This document shows positions 1 through 8,586 of a stretch of DNA of 64,000 bases, piece after piece; position 1 is the first letter of the stretch, and every line of letters begins with the position of its first letter. The notes under the pieces are model-generated. The model was not told the origin of the DNA. It made no database searches and worked only from the letters and a program-made list of their open reading frames with translations. Both the position numbers and the translations under genes were made by a program. Location of the stretch: positions 62,001-126,000 of the forward strand of contig NZ_WJPO01000002.1 in NCBI RefSeq assembly GCF_009649175.1. Reading direction: 5' to 3'. Source of the stretch: Rhodovulum strictum (GTDB taxonomy: Bacteria; Pseudomonadota; Alphaproteobacteria; Rhodobacterales; Rhodobacteraceae).

Positions 1-127
1 TTATTTTTCTTAAGTGTAGAGAGTATGCGAAGGCACACATTGACCGGCAATTGCGACCTTGGTGGGTATTCGCCGGCGTGGACTTCGGGCCAATCCTCGT
101 TAGAGTCCCCTCAAGGGAGGAGATTCC

Positions 128-739
128 ATGACCGTACGCGCCTTGACCGGGGCCGCGCTTTTGGCGCTCGGCGCCGCCACCATCGCCCCGGCAGCCGATT
201 TCTCGGATCCCACATGGCCCTGCATCCAGCGCAAGGTCGAACAACTCTCGCCCGGCATCATGTGGCCCCACCCGGTCGAGGAACAAAGCTACGACGCCGC
301 CACCGAGGCCGCAGTCAAGGAACTTGTCGGCCGACTGGTCCTGCGCCGCATCCCGCTGGAGGATCTGGACCCCGTCGTGGCCGCCTTTGCCGCGGAACAT
401 GGCAACGACCCCGCGCTGATGGGCCATGTCTTCATGTCCGCCTTCACGATCATGGCGCGGCAGCGACAGGCGATCATCAAGGGCATCGAGGAGTATTCGC
501 TCTCGCAGATCGCCCTGTCCGAGCGCATCGACGCCACGCGGGTCGAAATCAACACCCTGCTGGATGCCGACCCGCTCGACCATGACCGCATCGACGCGGC
601 CGAGGAACAGCTTGCCTGGGACGAGCGCATCTATACCGACCGCGCGCAATCGCTGACCTATGTCTGCGAGACGCCGGTCATCCTGGAACAGCGCCTGTTC
701 GCCATCGCCCAGAAGCTGGCCCGCACCGCCGGGGATTGA
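128..739 (+). CDS. exported protein of unknown function, quinoprotein relay neighbourhood
   Basis: A 203-residue protein with a signal peptide (hydrophobic residues 5-20, likely cleavage near PAADF). The mature part is mostly helical and acidic and has two cysteines (Cys32 in WPCIQRK and Cys180 in YVCETP) that could form a disulfide in the periplasm. A strong ribosome site, AAGGGAGGA, lies just before the ATG. I do not recognise the family. It converges on a zinc metallohydrolase gene and lies close to a SoxYZ-like carrier, both of the quinoprotein relay type, so a role with a periplasmic PQQ-dependent alcohol dehydrogenase is inferred from context only. Confidence 0.75.
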   Translation: MTVRALTGAALLALGAATIAPAADFSDPTWPCIQRKVEQLSPGIMWPHPVEEQSYDAATEAAVKELVGRLVLRRIPLEDLDPVVAAFAAEHGNDPALMGHVFMSAFTIMARQRQAIIKGIEEYSLSQIALSERIDATRVEINTLLDADPLDHDRIDAAEEQLAWDERIYTDRAQSLTYVCETPVILEQRLFAIAQKLARTAGD

Positions 740-749
740 CGGGCGCAGA

Positions 750-1787
750 TCACTCCCATTCCAGTTCGGTAAAGGCGACCGTCGCATTGCGCGCATTGTG
801 CTGGTCGAACAATTGCCAGCGGTCGCGTTCCTCGGCCGCAATGCCCGCCACCGCATCGCTCAGCCGTTCGCCGCGGGCGATGGCGGCGCGCGTGTCCCGC
901 GCCAGCACATCCAGATACCGCGCCGTATCCTGCGCCCCTTCGGGCCAGGGCAGCACCGGCCCGCCATGGCCGGGCACCACGCCGCTGGCCGGAATATCTG
1001 CCAGCCCGGCCAGAACCGCCTGCCAGCCCCGAAGCGCGCCGTCCAGCGTCGGGGCATGGACATCGAAAACCAGATCGCCCGCGAACAGCAACCCGCTGTC
1101 CCGGTCCAGCACCGTCAGATCGGTCCCGGTATGGGCGACGGGCCAGGCGCGCAGTTCCAGCACCCGCCCGCCAAGGTCGATCTCGACCACATCGGCAACC
1201 GCCACATCCACCGGCGCGACAGCCGTGCCGATCAACCGCCCGGCCCCGATCCGCGCCTCAAGGCTTGCCAGATAATTCTCCTGCCGGTCGGCCAGCGCGC
1301 GCGCCAGCCCCTCATGGCCCACGACCTTTGCCCCAGCCTCGGCCAGCACCGTCGCGCCAAAGACGTGATCGGGATGCATATGCGTCAGGATCACATGGCT
1401 GACCGGCAGACCGGTGCGTGCCCGCACCGCCCGCCAGATCGCCTCGCCCATCCAGCGCGCGCTGCCCGTGTCGATCACCGCGACAGACCGCGTGCCGATC
1501 ACGATGCCCAGATTGGCCATGTCGCCACCATTCTCGCCATCGGCCTCGGCAATGGCACCGACATGCACCAGAACCCCCGGCGCAACCTCGTCAAATCCCA
1601 GCGCCTCGCCCACCGGCAAACAGAAAGGCCCGCCCGCGATCACCCCCTCGGGCAGCGCCGCGACCGGCGCCCGCTCCAGCGCCGCCAGACAGGCGGCCTC
1701 GGTCGCCGCCTCATGGCCGGGCATCAGCACATCGCGGCAGATCCCGGGGGCCGCCACCAGACAGAGCGTCACGATCGCCTCGAACAT
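750..1787 (-). CDS. quinoprotein relay system zinc metallohydrolase (MBL fold)
   Basis: A 345-residue metallo-beta-lactamase-fold protein. The zinc motif THMHPDH lies at residues 135-141 (His136, His138, Asp140, His141), with later ligands in the HTGTD and PGHGG segments. The short hydrophobic N-terminus MFEAIVTLCLVAA is a likely signal peptide. I chose the start at 1787 because it begins this segment and follows a GGAAGGGGG ribosome site; a longer frame upstream adds an uncharacteristic basic tail. MBL proteins of this kind are found with SoxYZ-like carriers next to PQQ-dependent alcohol dehydrogenases, and here the SoxYZ-like gene is divergent 140 bases away. The substrate is unknown. Confidence 0.85.
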   Translation of the reverse strand: MFEAIVTLCLVAAPGICRDVLMPGHEAATEAACLAALERAPVAALPEGVIAGGPFCLPVGEALGFDEVAPGVLVHVGAIAEADGENGGDMANLGIVIGTRSVAVIDTGSARWMGEAIWRAVRARTGLPVSHVILTHMHPDHVFGATVLAEAGAKVVGHEGLARALADRQENYLASLEARIGAGRLIGTAVAPVDVAVADVVEIDLGGRVLELRAWPVAHTGTDLTVLDRDSGLLFAGDLVFDVHAPTLDGALRGWQAVLAGLADIPASGVVPGHGGPVLPWPEGAQDTARYLDVLARDTRAAIARGERLSDAVAGIAAEERDRWQLFDQHNARNATVAFTELEWE

Positions 1788-1927
1788 CGGCCCCCCTTCC
1801 CGGCTCCATCCAGCCAGCCTGCGCGCCCCGCCCCCTGCGATCCATACCGACCTATGGGGAATACCGCGCACCCCGTTTTCATGGCATACTCTCCCGTCAG
1901 GACCGCGCATCAGGGAGGACGCGCCCC

Positions 1928-2734
1928 ATGAAACCCGTCATCGCCGCCACCATCGCCGCGCTGGCCTTCGGCCCGGCACTGGCCGACGAGAACCGCGCCA
2001 GCCCGCTGGCCGACAGCCCGATCTGGACCGACCTTCGCACCGATCTGGTGGGCAAGATCGACATCGCCGACGCAGCAGGCCGCATCGAGCTTGAGGCCCC
2101 ATTCCGCGCCAATGATGCCGCCACGGTGCCGGTGACGATCCGCCAGACCGATCCGGCACTGACGATCCGCGGCGCAACCGTCGTGATCGACGAAAACCCC
2201 GCCCCGCTTGCCGCCAGCTTTACCTTCGGTCCCGCCATGGCGCCGCTCGAACTGGAAATCCGGGTCCGGGTCAACCAGTATTCCAATGTCCGCGTGATCG
2301 CCGATACCGACCAGGGCCACCTGATGACCGGCCGCTTCGTCAAGGCCTCGGGCGGATGCTCGGCCCCCGCAACCCGCAATCCCGCCGAGGCGCTGGCCGG
2401 AATGGGCGAAATGCGCCTGCGCCATTTCCCCGACACGCCCGGACTGTCGACCGCGCGGCGCGACGCCCAGATCATGATCCGCCACCCGAACTATTCGGGC
2501 CTCCAGCGCGACCAGATCACCCAGCTTTTCATCCTCGCCCATTTCATCGACCGGCTCGAAATCTGGCAAGGCGACGAAATGCTGCTGACCATGGAAGGCG
2601 GCATCTCGATCAGCGAAAACCCGGTCTTCCGCTTTACCTATACTGACAACGGATCGCCAAGCCTGCGGGTGATCGCCCATGACACCGAGGGCAATGTCTT
2701 CGAACAGGACCTGCCCAAAGCCGGCCAGTCCTGA
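1928..2734 (+). CDS. quinoprotein dehydrogenase-associated SoxYZ-like carrier protein
   Basis: A 268-residue exported protein with a signal peptide ending near ALADE. Residues 30-150 resemble SoxY and carry the carrier-arm motif GGCSAP with Cys144. In true SoxY the swinging cysteine is near the C-terminus (GGCGG), whereas here the sequence continues into a SoxZ-like domain (about 165-268, including IRHPNYSG), so SoxY and SoxZ are fused. The ribosome site AGGGAGGA precedes the chosen ATG. In the known family this fusion occurs with PQQ-dependent dehydrogenases and MBL proteins rather than thiosulfate oxidation; no other sox thiosulfate gene is present. The cargo on the cysteine is not known. 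Confidence 0.88.
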   Translation: MKPVIAATIAALAFGPALADENRASPLADSPIWTDLRTDLVGKIDIADAAGRIELEAPFRANDAATVPVTIRQTDPALTIRGATVVIDENPAPLAASFTFGPAMAPLELEIRVRVNQYSNVRVIADTDQGHLMTGRFVKASGGCSAPATRNPAEALAGMGEMRLRHFPDTPGLSTARRDAQIMIRHPNYSGLQRDQITQLFILAHFIDRLEIWQGDEMLLTMEGGISISENPVFRFTYTDNGSPSLRVIAHDTEGNVFEQDLPKAGQS

Positions 2735-2863
2735 CGCCCTGCCTTCTTCTGGCTCCAAATATCCCCGCCGGAGGCGCGCGGCCGTCAGGCCGCGCCACGC
2801 CCAACCCCGGACAAGCGGGGCGTCAGCCCCGCGCAGGTCGGGGGCGGGAGCGCGCCCGAAGCC

Positions 2864-3214
2864 TCAGAAACACACGATCTCGGCCTCGGCCTGCGCGCGG
2901 CGCAGATCGGCGACCAGCGCATTCGCCATGGCCGAGGTACGAAAGATCGCTGCCCGGTCGCCCCCCACCTGCCGCATCATCAGCACCGTCTCGGCCTCGA
3001 GATACTTCTTGTAAGGCAGGATCGAGGCGATCACGTCGACAGAGCACGAACATTTCTCTAGCACGTCGCGCCCCTGCCCGTTCGTCGCCATGCAGGCAAA
3101 GACATAATCCGCCCGCGCCGCCGTGGGGTAATCGTTCAGCCGCGCCGCCACATCCTGCGCCGCAGCGGGCGCCGTCAGCCCGGCGGCCATCAGCGCGAGA
3201 ACAGCCCCCCTCAT
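2864..3214 (-). CDS. small exported four-cysteine protein, unknown function
   Basis: A 116-residue protein with a clear signal peptide (cleavage after AAAQ, about residue 20). The mature part of about 96 residues has four cysteines, Cys41, Cys55, Cys57 and Cys115, with a CSC pair in VLEKCSCSVD. Disulfides or metal binding in the periplasm are possible. The start codon overlaps the stop of the upstream gene by four bases, so the two are translationally coupled. I do not recognise the family by function. Its place beside the quinoprotein relay genes suggests an accessory role in periplasmic alcohol oxidation; this is inference. Confidence 0.78.
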   Translation of the reverse strand: MRGAVLALMAAGLTAPAAAQDVAARLNDYPTAARADYVFACMATNGQGRDVLEKCSCSVDVIASILPYKKYLEAETVLMMRQVGGDRAAIFRTSAMANALVADLRRAQAEAEIVCF

Positions 3215-3888
3215 CGCATCGCCTCCGCGCCCGGCGCTTCCAGCTTCAGCGTCGACAGGTAAAGCGGCGCGCCGCCTGCGGGGTCGGGCACCTGCGCGCT
3301 GAGCGTGTGATACCAGCCCGGCACATCGTCCGACATGGTCACCGTCACCGCCAGATCGGCAAAGCCGCGCATCCGGTCGCGGTTCGGATCCTCGGCAAAG
3401 GGGTGCAGCGTCAGCGCCTGCGCCTGAACCTCGTCGGTGCCGAAACCGGCTTCGACCGTCTCCAGGCTGGCCGGGCGCAGCAGCGCCTCCTTCAGGCGGT
3501 TGCGGATGTAGAACGGGCTGCCGCCCGAGGTTTCGGCCATGTCGCGCACAACCGTCTCCATGAAATACATCACGATCGGGTTGCCCACCTCGGCGGCAAA
3601 GGCGCCGATGGCGCTGTAGCTGTCGCCATGGGTGAAGCGCAGCACCGCCCGCGGCGGATCCTCGGCGCTGAAGCTCAGCTCGACCGCCCCGCTTGCGCCC
3701 GCTGCCGCGTCGGGTCTGGCCTGGTTGATGACCTCGCGCTCATAGACCAGCAGGGCCGAGCGCGGCACCTCGTCCAGCGTGCCGCCGCGAAACAGCAGGT
3801 CATAGGTTCCGGTGCCTTCGGTATCGGCCATGGCGGCGCCGCCCAGCACAAGGGCCGCGGCCAGAAGGCCCGTGAATGTCTTTCGCAT
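3211..3888 (-). CDS. exported protein of unknown function
   Basis: A 225-residue protein with a signal peptide (MRKTFTGLLAAALVLGGAAMA). The mature domain is rich in predicted beta strands and has no cysteine or obvious catalytic motif. Repeated phrases such as YDLLFRGGTL and a conserved-looking FYIRNRLKEALL segment suggest a folded periplasmic domain. It is the first gene of a two-gene unit with the four-cysteine protein, overlapping it by four bases. Function is unknown. The pair is likely part of the same periplasmic system as the SoxYZ-like carrier and metallohydrolase. Confidence 0.75.
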   Translation of the reverse strand: MRKTFTGLLAAALVLGGAAMADTEGTGTYDLLFRGGTLDEVPRSALLVYEREVINQARPDAAAGASGAVELSFSAEDPPRAVLRFTHGDSYSAIGAFAAEVGNPIVMYFMETVVRDMAETSGGSPFYIRNRLKEALLRPASLETVEAGFGTDEVQAQALTLHPFAEDPNRDRMRGFADLAVTVTMSDDVPGWYHTLSAQVPDPAGGAPLYLSTLKLEAPGAEAMR

Positions 3889-3933
3889 GTTATCCTCTCC
3901 CTTGGCGCAAGCCTAGCCCGCCCGCGGCCGCTG

Positions 3934-6171
3934 TCACGCGATACTTTCGTCGGTCGCGGGGGCGGGGGCCCGTGTCTTCCAGTCGATCAGCGGGCGCAGC
4001 CGCGACAGTTGCACGGGCTTGCGCAGCACCGTGAAATCCCCCGCCAGCCCCGCGCCAAGCACCTCGTCGCCCTGATCGGCCGTGATCATGATCGCGGGGA
4101 TATGGCTGCCCGTCGCCGCCCGAAGCGCCGCAATCGCCGCGATGCCGGTATCGCCGCCATCCAGCTGATAATCGGCCAGGATCACGTCGGGGGCCATGCC
4201 GATCTCGTCGACCAGCCGCACCGCCTCGGCGGTCGAGCCCGCGGCCAGCACGCTTGCCCCCCAGCTTTCCAGCTTCTGCGTGGTGGCAAACAGCACCTCG
4301 GGATCGTTCTCGACGATCAGCACGATCAGGTTCAGATCGCCCTCCTCGCCCGGCGCGGCCCCCGGATCGGCCACGCCCGGCCCGTCGGTCCGGGGCGGCG
4401 CCATGTAGATCTCGATGGCAAAGACAGATCCCAGCCCCGGTTCCGAGCGCACAGTCAGCCCATGGCCCAGATGGCGGCAGGTGCGTTCGACGATCGACAG
4501 TCCCAGCCCCATGCCTGACCCGGGCGGCACGTTGTCGGCGCGGGTGAATTCCTCGAAGATGCGGGCCTGATCGGCGGGCAGGATGCCGATGCCGGTATCC
4601 CAGACCTGAAGCACCACCTTGCCGCCGCGCCGCCGGCAGCCGACCAGAACCCGGCCTCGATCAGTGTACTGGATCGCGTTCACGACCAGATTGCGCAGCG
4701 AGCGCATCAGGTATTGCCGGTCGCTGCGCACCCAGGCCGAGCAGGGCACCACATCCAGCCGCAGCCCCTTTTGCGCGGCGACCATCGCCTGATCCTCGGC
4801 CACCTCCGTCATCAGCGTGCCGAGGCAGAACTCGGTCGGTGTCAGCGCCGAACCGGTGCTTTCCAGCCGCGAAATGTCCAGCAGCGCGTGCAGCAGCGAT
4901 TCCATCGACCCGAAGGAGCCCGCCAGCCGGTCGACCAGCGGCGCCATCGCCGTGCCCGCGGCGGTTTCGGCCAGGGTAGAGATCAGCAGCTTGGCGGCAT
5001 TGACCGGTTGCAGCAGGTCATGGCTGGCCGCGGCCAGAAAGCGGGTCTTGGACGACATCGCCGCCTCGACCTCTTCCTTGGCCAGGCGCAATTCCTCCTC
5101 GACGCGGCGCTGTTCCTCGTGCTGCTCGCGCAGGCGGCGGTTTGCCTCGGTCAGTTCGCTGGTGCGTTCGCGGACGCGCTTTTCCAGCAACTCGGTCGCC
5201 CGCGATTCCAGCGTCACATCTGCGATATCGACCAGAAAGCCGCGGTCGGGCAACAGGTGCACATGCAGATCCAGCACCCGCCCGCTGGCATGGTGCAGCC
5301 GCTTGCGCAACCGCCCCTCGCCGCGCAGCTCGGCGGGCCAGTGGTCGATATCGGCGATGTCGGCCTCGTCCACCAGCCGGTTGTCGCGGATATGGCGCAG
5401 GATCGTCGCGAACTCGGTGCCGTCCTGAACCAGCGTGTAGGGCACGCCCAGCAGCTCGCGGAAGCGGCCGTTACGGATCGTCACCTCGCCCGCGCGGGAA
5501 AAGGTGCAGATGCCAAGGCTCATGTGATCGAAGGCCGCCTGAAGGTAATGGGCCTGCATGTCGATCAGCAGATCCTTTTCCATCCGGTTCTTGCGCACGA
5601 TGTCGGTGATCTCGGTCTGCAACAGGATGATGTTGCCCGACCGGGTGCGCTGCTGGCTGATCTGGAACCAGCGGTCGGCCTGCAATTCCAGCACGAAGGA
5701 CATGCTGGCGCCGCCTGCGGGGCCGCGGATCGCCTCGGCCAGATCGCGGCAGGCCTTGTCGGGATCGGCCAGATGGCGGCTGGTCTGAAGCGCGCGGAAG
5801 TAATCCTCGACCGTCAGCCCGGGCAGGATGCGGGCCGAGATGTCGGGCAGGATCGACTTGAACAGATCGTTGCAGACCTGAAGCCGCCCCTCGTTGAACA
5901 GGGCAAACCCGCCCTCCATCGCGTCCAGCGCCTCGGTCAGGCGGCGCTGGGTCTGCTCGCGGTCGAAGCGCGCGATTTCCAGTTCGCTCGACGTGCGTTC
6001 CAGATCGCGCGTCTTGGCCCAGACCTGACCCTGCAAGGCCACCGCCGACTGGAACAGCGCATAGGCCGAATCGCCGACCTCGTGCTGGCGGCTGGCACGG
6101 CGCACCAGCGCGTCGATGATCCGGGCCTGACGCTCGATCACGACCTCGGGCGGCGCGTTCGGGTCGATCAT
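3934..6171 (-). CDS. soluble hybrid sensor histidine kinase/response regulator
   Basis: A 745-residue protein with no membrane segment. An N-terminal coiled coil (about 10-80) is followed by two PAS-like domains (about 80-190 and 205-320), a second coiled coil (325-372), a HisKA domain with His384 in ASHDLLQPV, a HATPase domain with DTGIGI and GSGMGLGL motifs, and a C-terminal receiver with phospho-acceptor Asp667 in LADYQLDGG. The start at 6171 overlaps the stop of the upstream FIST gene as ATGA. The kinase probably reads the FIST protein or a cytoplasmic signal and acts on the LuxR-type regulator of the same operon. No Hpt domain is visible. Confidence 0.9.
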   Translation of the reverse strand: MIDPNAPPEVVIERQARIIDALVRRASRQHEVGDSAYALFQSAVALQGQVWAKTRDLERTSSELEIARFDREQTQRRLTEALDAMEGGFALFNEGRLQVCNDLFKSILPDISARILPGLTVEDYFRALQTSRHLADPDKACRDLAEAIRGPAGGASMSFVLELQADRWFQISQQRTRSGNIILLQTEITDIVRKNRMEKDLLIDMQAHYLQAAFDHMSLGICTFSRAGEVTIRNGRFRELLGVPYTLVQDGTEFATILRHIRDNRLVDEADIADIDHWPAELRGEGRLRKRLHHASGRVLDLHVHLLPDRGFLVDIADVTLESRATELLEKRVRERTSELTEANRRLREQHEEQRRVEEELRLAKEEVEAAMSSKTRFLAAASHDLLQPVNAAKLLISTLAETAAGTAMAPLVDRLAGSFGSMESLLHALLDISRLESTGSALTPTEFCLGTLMTEVAEDQAMVAAQKGLRLDVVPCSAWVRSDRQYLMRSLRNLVVNAIQYTDRGRVLVGCRRRGGKVVLQVWDTGIGILPADQARIFEEFTRADNVPPGSGMGLGLSIVERTCRHLGHGLTVRSEPGLGSVFAIEIYMAPPRTDGPGVADPGAAPGEEGDLNLIVLIVENDPEVLFATTQKLESWGASVLAAGSTAEAVRLVDEIGMAPDVILADYQLDGGDTGIAAIAALRAATGSHIPAIMITADQGDEVLGAGLAGDFTVLRKPVQLSRLRPLIDWKTRAPAPATDESIA

Positions 6172-7334
6172 GCCAGCGTCCGGGGCTGCGGCTCGAAAAA
6201 GGCGACGCCGACAAAGGTCTGGTTCACATGCACCCCGCAATGCTGTTCGCCATAGGTGTTGAAGCCCAGCACCCGGCGGGCGCGCAGGATCTCGGACACC
6301 CGTCCGGTCAGTTGCTTCTGCCTGATTTCAAGCTTTCGCAGCACGCAGTCGAACCCCAGGATGAAATCGGGTGCCCGGCCCGCCGCGCCGGTCACGTCCA
6401 GCCCCTGATCGAGGGTGCGCAGGATCTCCTGCCCCTGTCCCAGCGTCAGCAACAGCCCGTCGTCGATTGCGGAAAAGAAGGCAAGCGCGCCGGTTTCCGT
6501 CACCCGCTGGATCGCGCGGACGTGATAGAGGCTCTTGTTGCGCACCAGTACGGGATGCTCGGCAAAGACCTCGGGCGACAGTTCGTCCACGTTGTGCCCG
6601 ACAAGGCGGGCATATTCCTCGGCCGCGGGCGCGCCGTTCAGTTCCAGCACCAGGCGTTCCTCGGGCACCGCGTCGGTGACCACCATCAGATGCTCGGTCG
6701 GCAGGAAGTGGTCGAACCCGATCCCGACGAATTCCAGATCGGTTTCCAGCAGGATCAGCAGCGCCGCATCGCTGTGCACCGCGCCGCCATGGAACACCGC
6801 CGTCCGGCGAAAGTTCAGCCCGTCCCCCGCCGAACCGCCAAAGACCGGCAGATCGCCCAGCCCCGCGGCCAGCGCGGCCACCAGCATGTCCTCCTGCTTG
6901 GACAGGCCGTCGGCAAAGATCAGCGCCAGCCGGTTCCAATGCGCCGAATGCAGGAACTGCGCCGCCAGCTTGCGCGCATCGGCTGAGACCCGCTCGATCG
7001 GGCAGGTGCCAAGCGGGCGGATCAGCATCGAGGCACAGCGGAAATGCGCCCGCGGAAAGGCCAGCATCATCAGCGCCTCGTCCTCGTAGCCCTCGGGCGT
7101 GATCTGCCCCGCCGTGGTGCAGCCAAAGACCGGCAGACCGGCCAGCGAGACATTCAGCGCGTCGGCCAGCGGCTCGGGCGCCAGCCGGTCGGGCACGAAG
7201 ACCAGCACGAAGCAGCTTTGCGACAGGTCAAGCTGCGCGGCCGCCTCGCGCACGGCCTCGGCCGGATCGGCGGCGCGGGACAGCCCCACGCCAACCGCGC
7301 CAGCCCCGGGCCTGTCACGCATGTCGCGCATCAC
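6168..7334 (-). CDS. FIST domain sensory protein
   Basis: A 388-residue cytoplasmic protein with a FIST N domain (about 30-215; phrases VFGCTTAGQITPEGY and VFGGSAGDGLNF) and a FIST C domain (about 225-370). FIST is a known ligand-sensing module, thought to bind small molecules such as amino acids, and is usually linked to kinases. Here it is a stand-alone protein coupled by a four-base overlap to the hybrid kinase and separated by six bases from the response regulator gene. The likely role is the input of a three-protein signalling chain. The ligand is unknown; nearby quinoprotein and C1 genes make an alcohol or formaldehyde signal a reasonable guess. Confidence 0.87.
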   Translation of the reverse strand: MMRDMRDRPGAGAVGVGLSRAADPAEAVREAAAQLDLSQSCFVLVFVPDRLAPEPLADALNVSLAGLPVFGCTTAGQITPEGYEDEALMMLAFPRAHFRCASMLIRPLGTCPIERVSADARKLAAQFLHSAHWNRLALIFADGLSKQEDMLVAALAAGLGDLPVFGGSAGDGLNFRRTAVFHGGAVHSDAALLILLETDLEFVGIGFDHFLPTEHLMVVTDAVPEERLVLELNGAPAAEEYARLVGHNVDELSPEVFAEHPVLVRNKSLYHVRAIQRVTETGALAFFSAIDDGLLLTLGQGQEILRTLDQGLDVTGAAGRAPDFILGFDCVLRKLEIRQKQLTGRVSEILRARRVLGFNTYGEQHCGVHVNQTFVGVAFFEPQPRTLA

Positions 7335-7340
7335 GCCGGG

Positions 7341-8075
7341 TTACTGGCTGAGGAAGGCGCGGGCATCCGTCTCGCCCAGCCCCGCGCCGATCTCGAGATT
7401 GGCGCTTTCCACCAGCACCGCGGCCTGGGTGCGGTTCTGCACCCCCAGCCGACGCAGAAGCGCGGTGATATGCGCCTTGACCGTGGCCTCGGCCAGCGAC
7501 AATTCATGCGCGATCTGCTTGTTGGGCTTGCCCGCACAGATCAGCTTCATGATTCGCGCCTGCTGGGGCGTCAGTTCCGCGATCCGCTGGCTGACCTCCT
7601 GCACTGAGGGCATGCGCGCCCCGGTCCGCGCCGCGCGGCCCGCATTGCGGCACCCCGCAGGCAGATAGCGGCGGCCCGAGCGGATCTCGATCAGCGCCGT
7701 CTTCAGCTCGTGGGTAGCGGCCTCCTTGGGGATGAAGCCTGCCGCCCCGGCCTCCATCAGCGCCTGCACCACCTCGACCGAGGTCAGCGCCGAAATCACC
7801 AGCACCGGCACATCGGGGATGCGTTCGCGCAGGCGCAGAAAGCCGCTCAGCCCGGTGACATCGGGCAGCCGCAGATCCAGCATCACCAGATCCGGGCTGA
7901 AATCGGGGCCAAGCTGCGCAAGCCCCTCGCCCAGCGATGTCGCGCTGCGGATCGTGCAATCGTCGAAGACATGGCGCAGCGCCATCGACAGCGCGTCGCT
8001 GTAAAGCGGATGATCGTCGATCACCAGGATCGCGCGGATGCGACTGGCAGCGGGCGCAACCGTGTCATGGTCCAT
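7341..8075 (-). CDS. LuxR/NarL-family response regulator
   Basis: A 244-residue two-domain regulator. The receiver (about 14-130) has the acidic pair Asp20-Asp21, phospho-acceptor Asp67 in LVMLDLRLP and the KEAA lysine. The C-terminal LuxR helix-turn-helix (about 175-235) contains LTPQQARIMKLICAG and TVKAHITALLRRL. The start at 8075 is fixed by a GGGGAGGA ribosome site seven bases upstream; the frame stays open further upstream but without homology. It is the first gene of the operon with the FIST protein and hybrid kinase. Its ribosome site lies in a perfect hairpin, listed separately. Targets are unknown but may include the quinoprotein genes next door. Confidence 0.9.
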   Translation of the reverse strand: MDHDTVAPAASRIRAILVIDDHPLYSDALSMALRHVFDDCTIRSATSLGEGLAQLGPDFSPDLVMLDLRLPDVTGLSGFLRLRERIPDVPVLVISALTSVEVVQALMEAGAAGFIPKEAATHELKTALIEIRSGRRYLPAGCRNAGRAARTGARMPSVQEVSQRIAELTPQQARIMKLICAGKPNKQIAHELSLAEATVKAHITALLRRLGVQNRTQAAVLVESANLEIGAGLGETDARAFLSQ

Positions 8076-8082
8076 GTGAAAG

Positions 8083-8101
8083 TCCTCCCCGTCGGGGAGG
8101 A
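8083..8101 (-). promoter_or_regulatory. hairpin sequestering the ribosome site of the response regulator
   Basis: On the minus strand TCCTCCCC-GAC-GGGGAGGA forms a perfect 8-base-pair stem with a three-base loop. The 3' arm is the ribosome binding site of the response regulator and ends seven bases before its ATG. If it folds in the mRNA it would block initiation of the first gene of the signalling operon. No U-tract follows, so it is not a typical terminator. Confidence 0.55.
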
Positions 8102-8160
8102 TAGCAAAAGAAGAAGACACCGCGCAACTTTGCCGCACACCGGGCCGAAAGGAGGGGGTC

Positions 8161-8586
8161 TCAGGCCGGGGCGGCGCGCAGCCGGTCCAGATATCCCGCC
8201 CCCCGCCGCACCGCGCGCTGCCAGTCGGCTTCGGTCTGGCGGGCGGCCAGATCGGCACTGATCTCGACCTCGTCAAAGCCACAGGCCCGCGCCATCGGAT
8301 ACTGGTCGGCGATCAGATGCCCCGCCGCCCGCAGGCGCCCGGTGAACCCCATCCGCCGAAGGTCGCGCGCCAGCGTAAAGCCGCGCCCGTCCGAGAAGAC
8401 CGGAAAGGCAATGCGGATCGCGGCGATCCGGCCAAGGATCGGCGCCAGCGCCGCCGGATCGTCGGCAGGCGCCAGATCGACAGCGCCCGGCGCAGCCTCG
8501 CCCAGCGCAGCAAGCGGCACGAACACCTCGTCCGGCGCGACCGCCGCGAAGCCCGCATCGCTGACCAGAACATTGCCCATGGTCAT
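8161..8586 (-). CDS. DUF934 protein of the sulfite reduction cluster
   Basis: A 141-residue protein of the DUF934 family, with the typical FPVFSDGRGFTLARDLR and GHLIADQYPMARACGFDEVE segments. The start at 8586 overlaps the stop of cysH as ATGA. Members of this family are found almost only beside ferredoxin-type sulfite reductase and APS/PAPS reductase genes, as here, where it is the last gene of cysG-DUF2849-cysI-cysH-DUF934. It is soluble with no transmembrane segment. A role in electron delivery, assembly or regulation of assimilatory sulfite reduction is likely, but its biochemical activity is not established. Confidence 0.88.
   Translation of the reverse strand: MTMGNVLVSDAGFAAVAPDEVFVPLAALGEAAPGAVDLAPADDPAALAPILGRIAAIRIAFPVFSDGRGFTLARDLRRMGFTGRLRAAGHLIADQYPMARACGFDEVEISADLAARQTEADWQRAVRRGAGYLDRLRAAPA

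Noticed and set aside
1928-2734. SoxYZ of thiosulfate oxidation.
   Set aside because: SoxY and SoxZ parts are fused, and no soxXAB or soxCD genes are present; the MBL neighbour fits the quinoprotein relay type.
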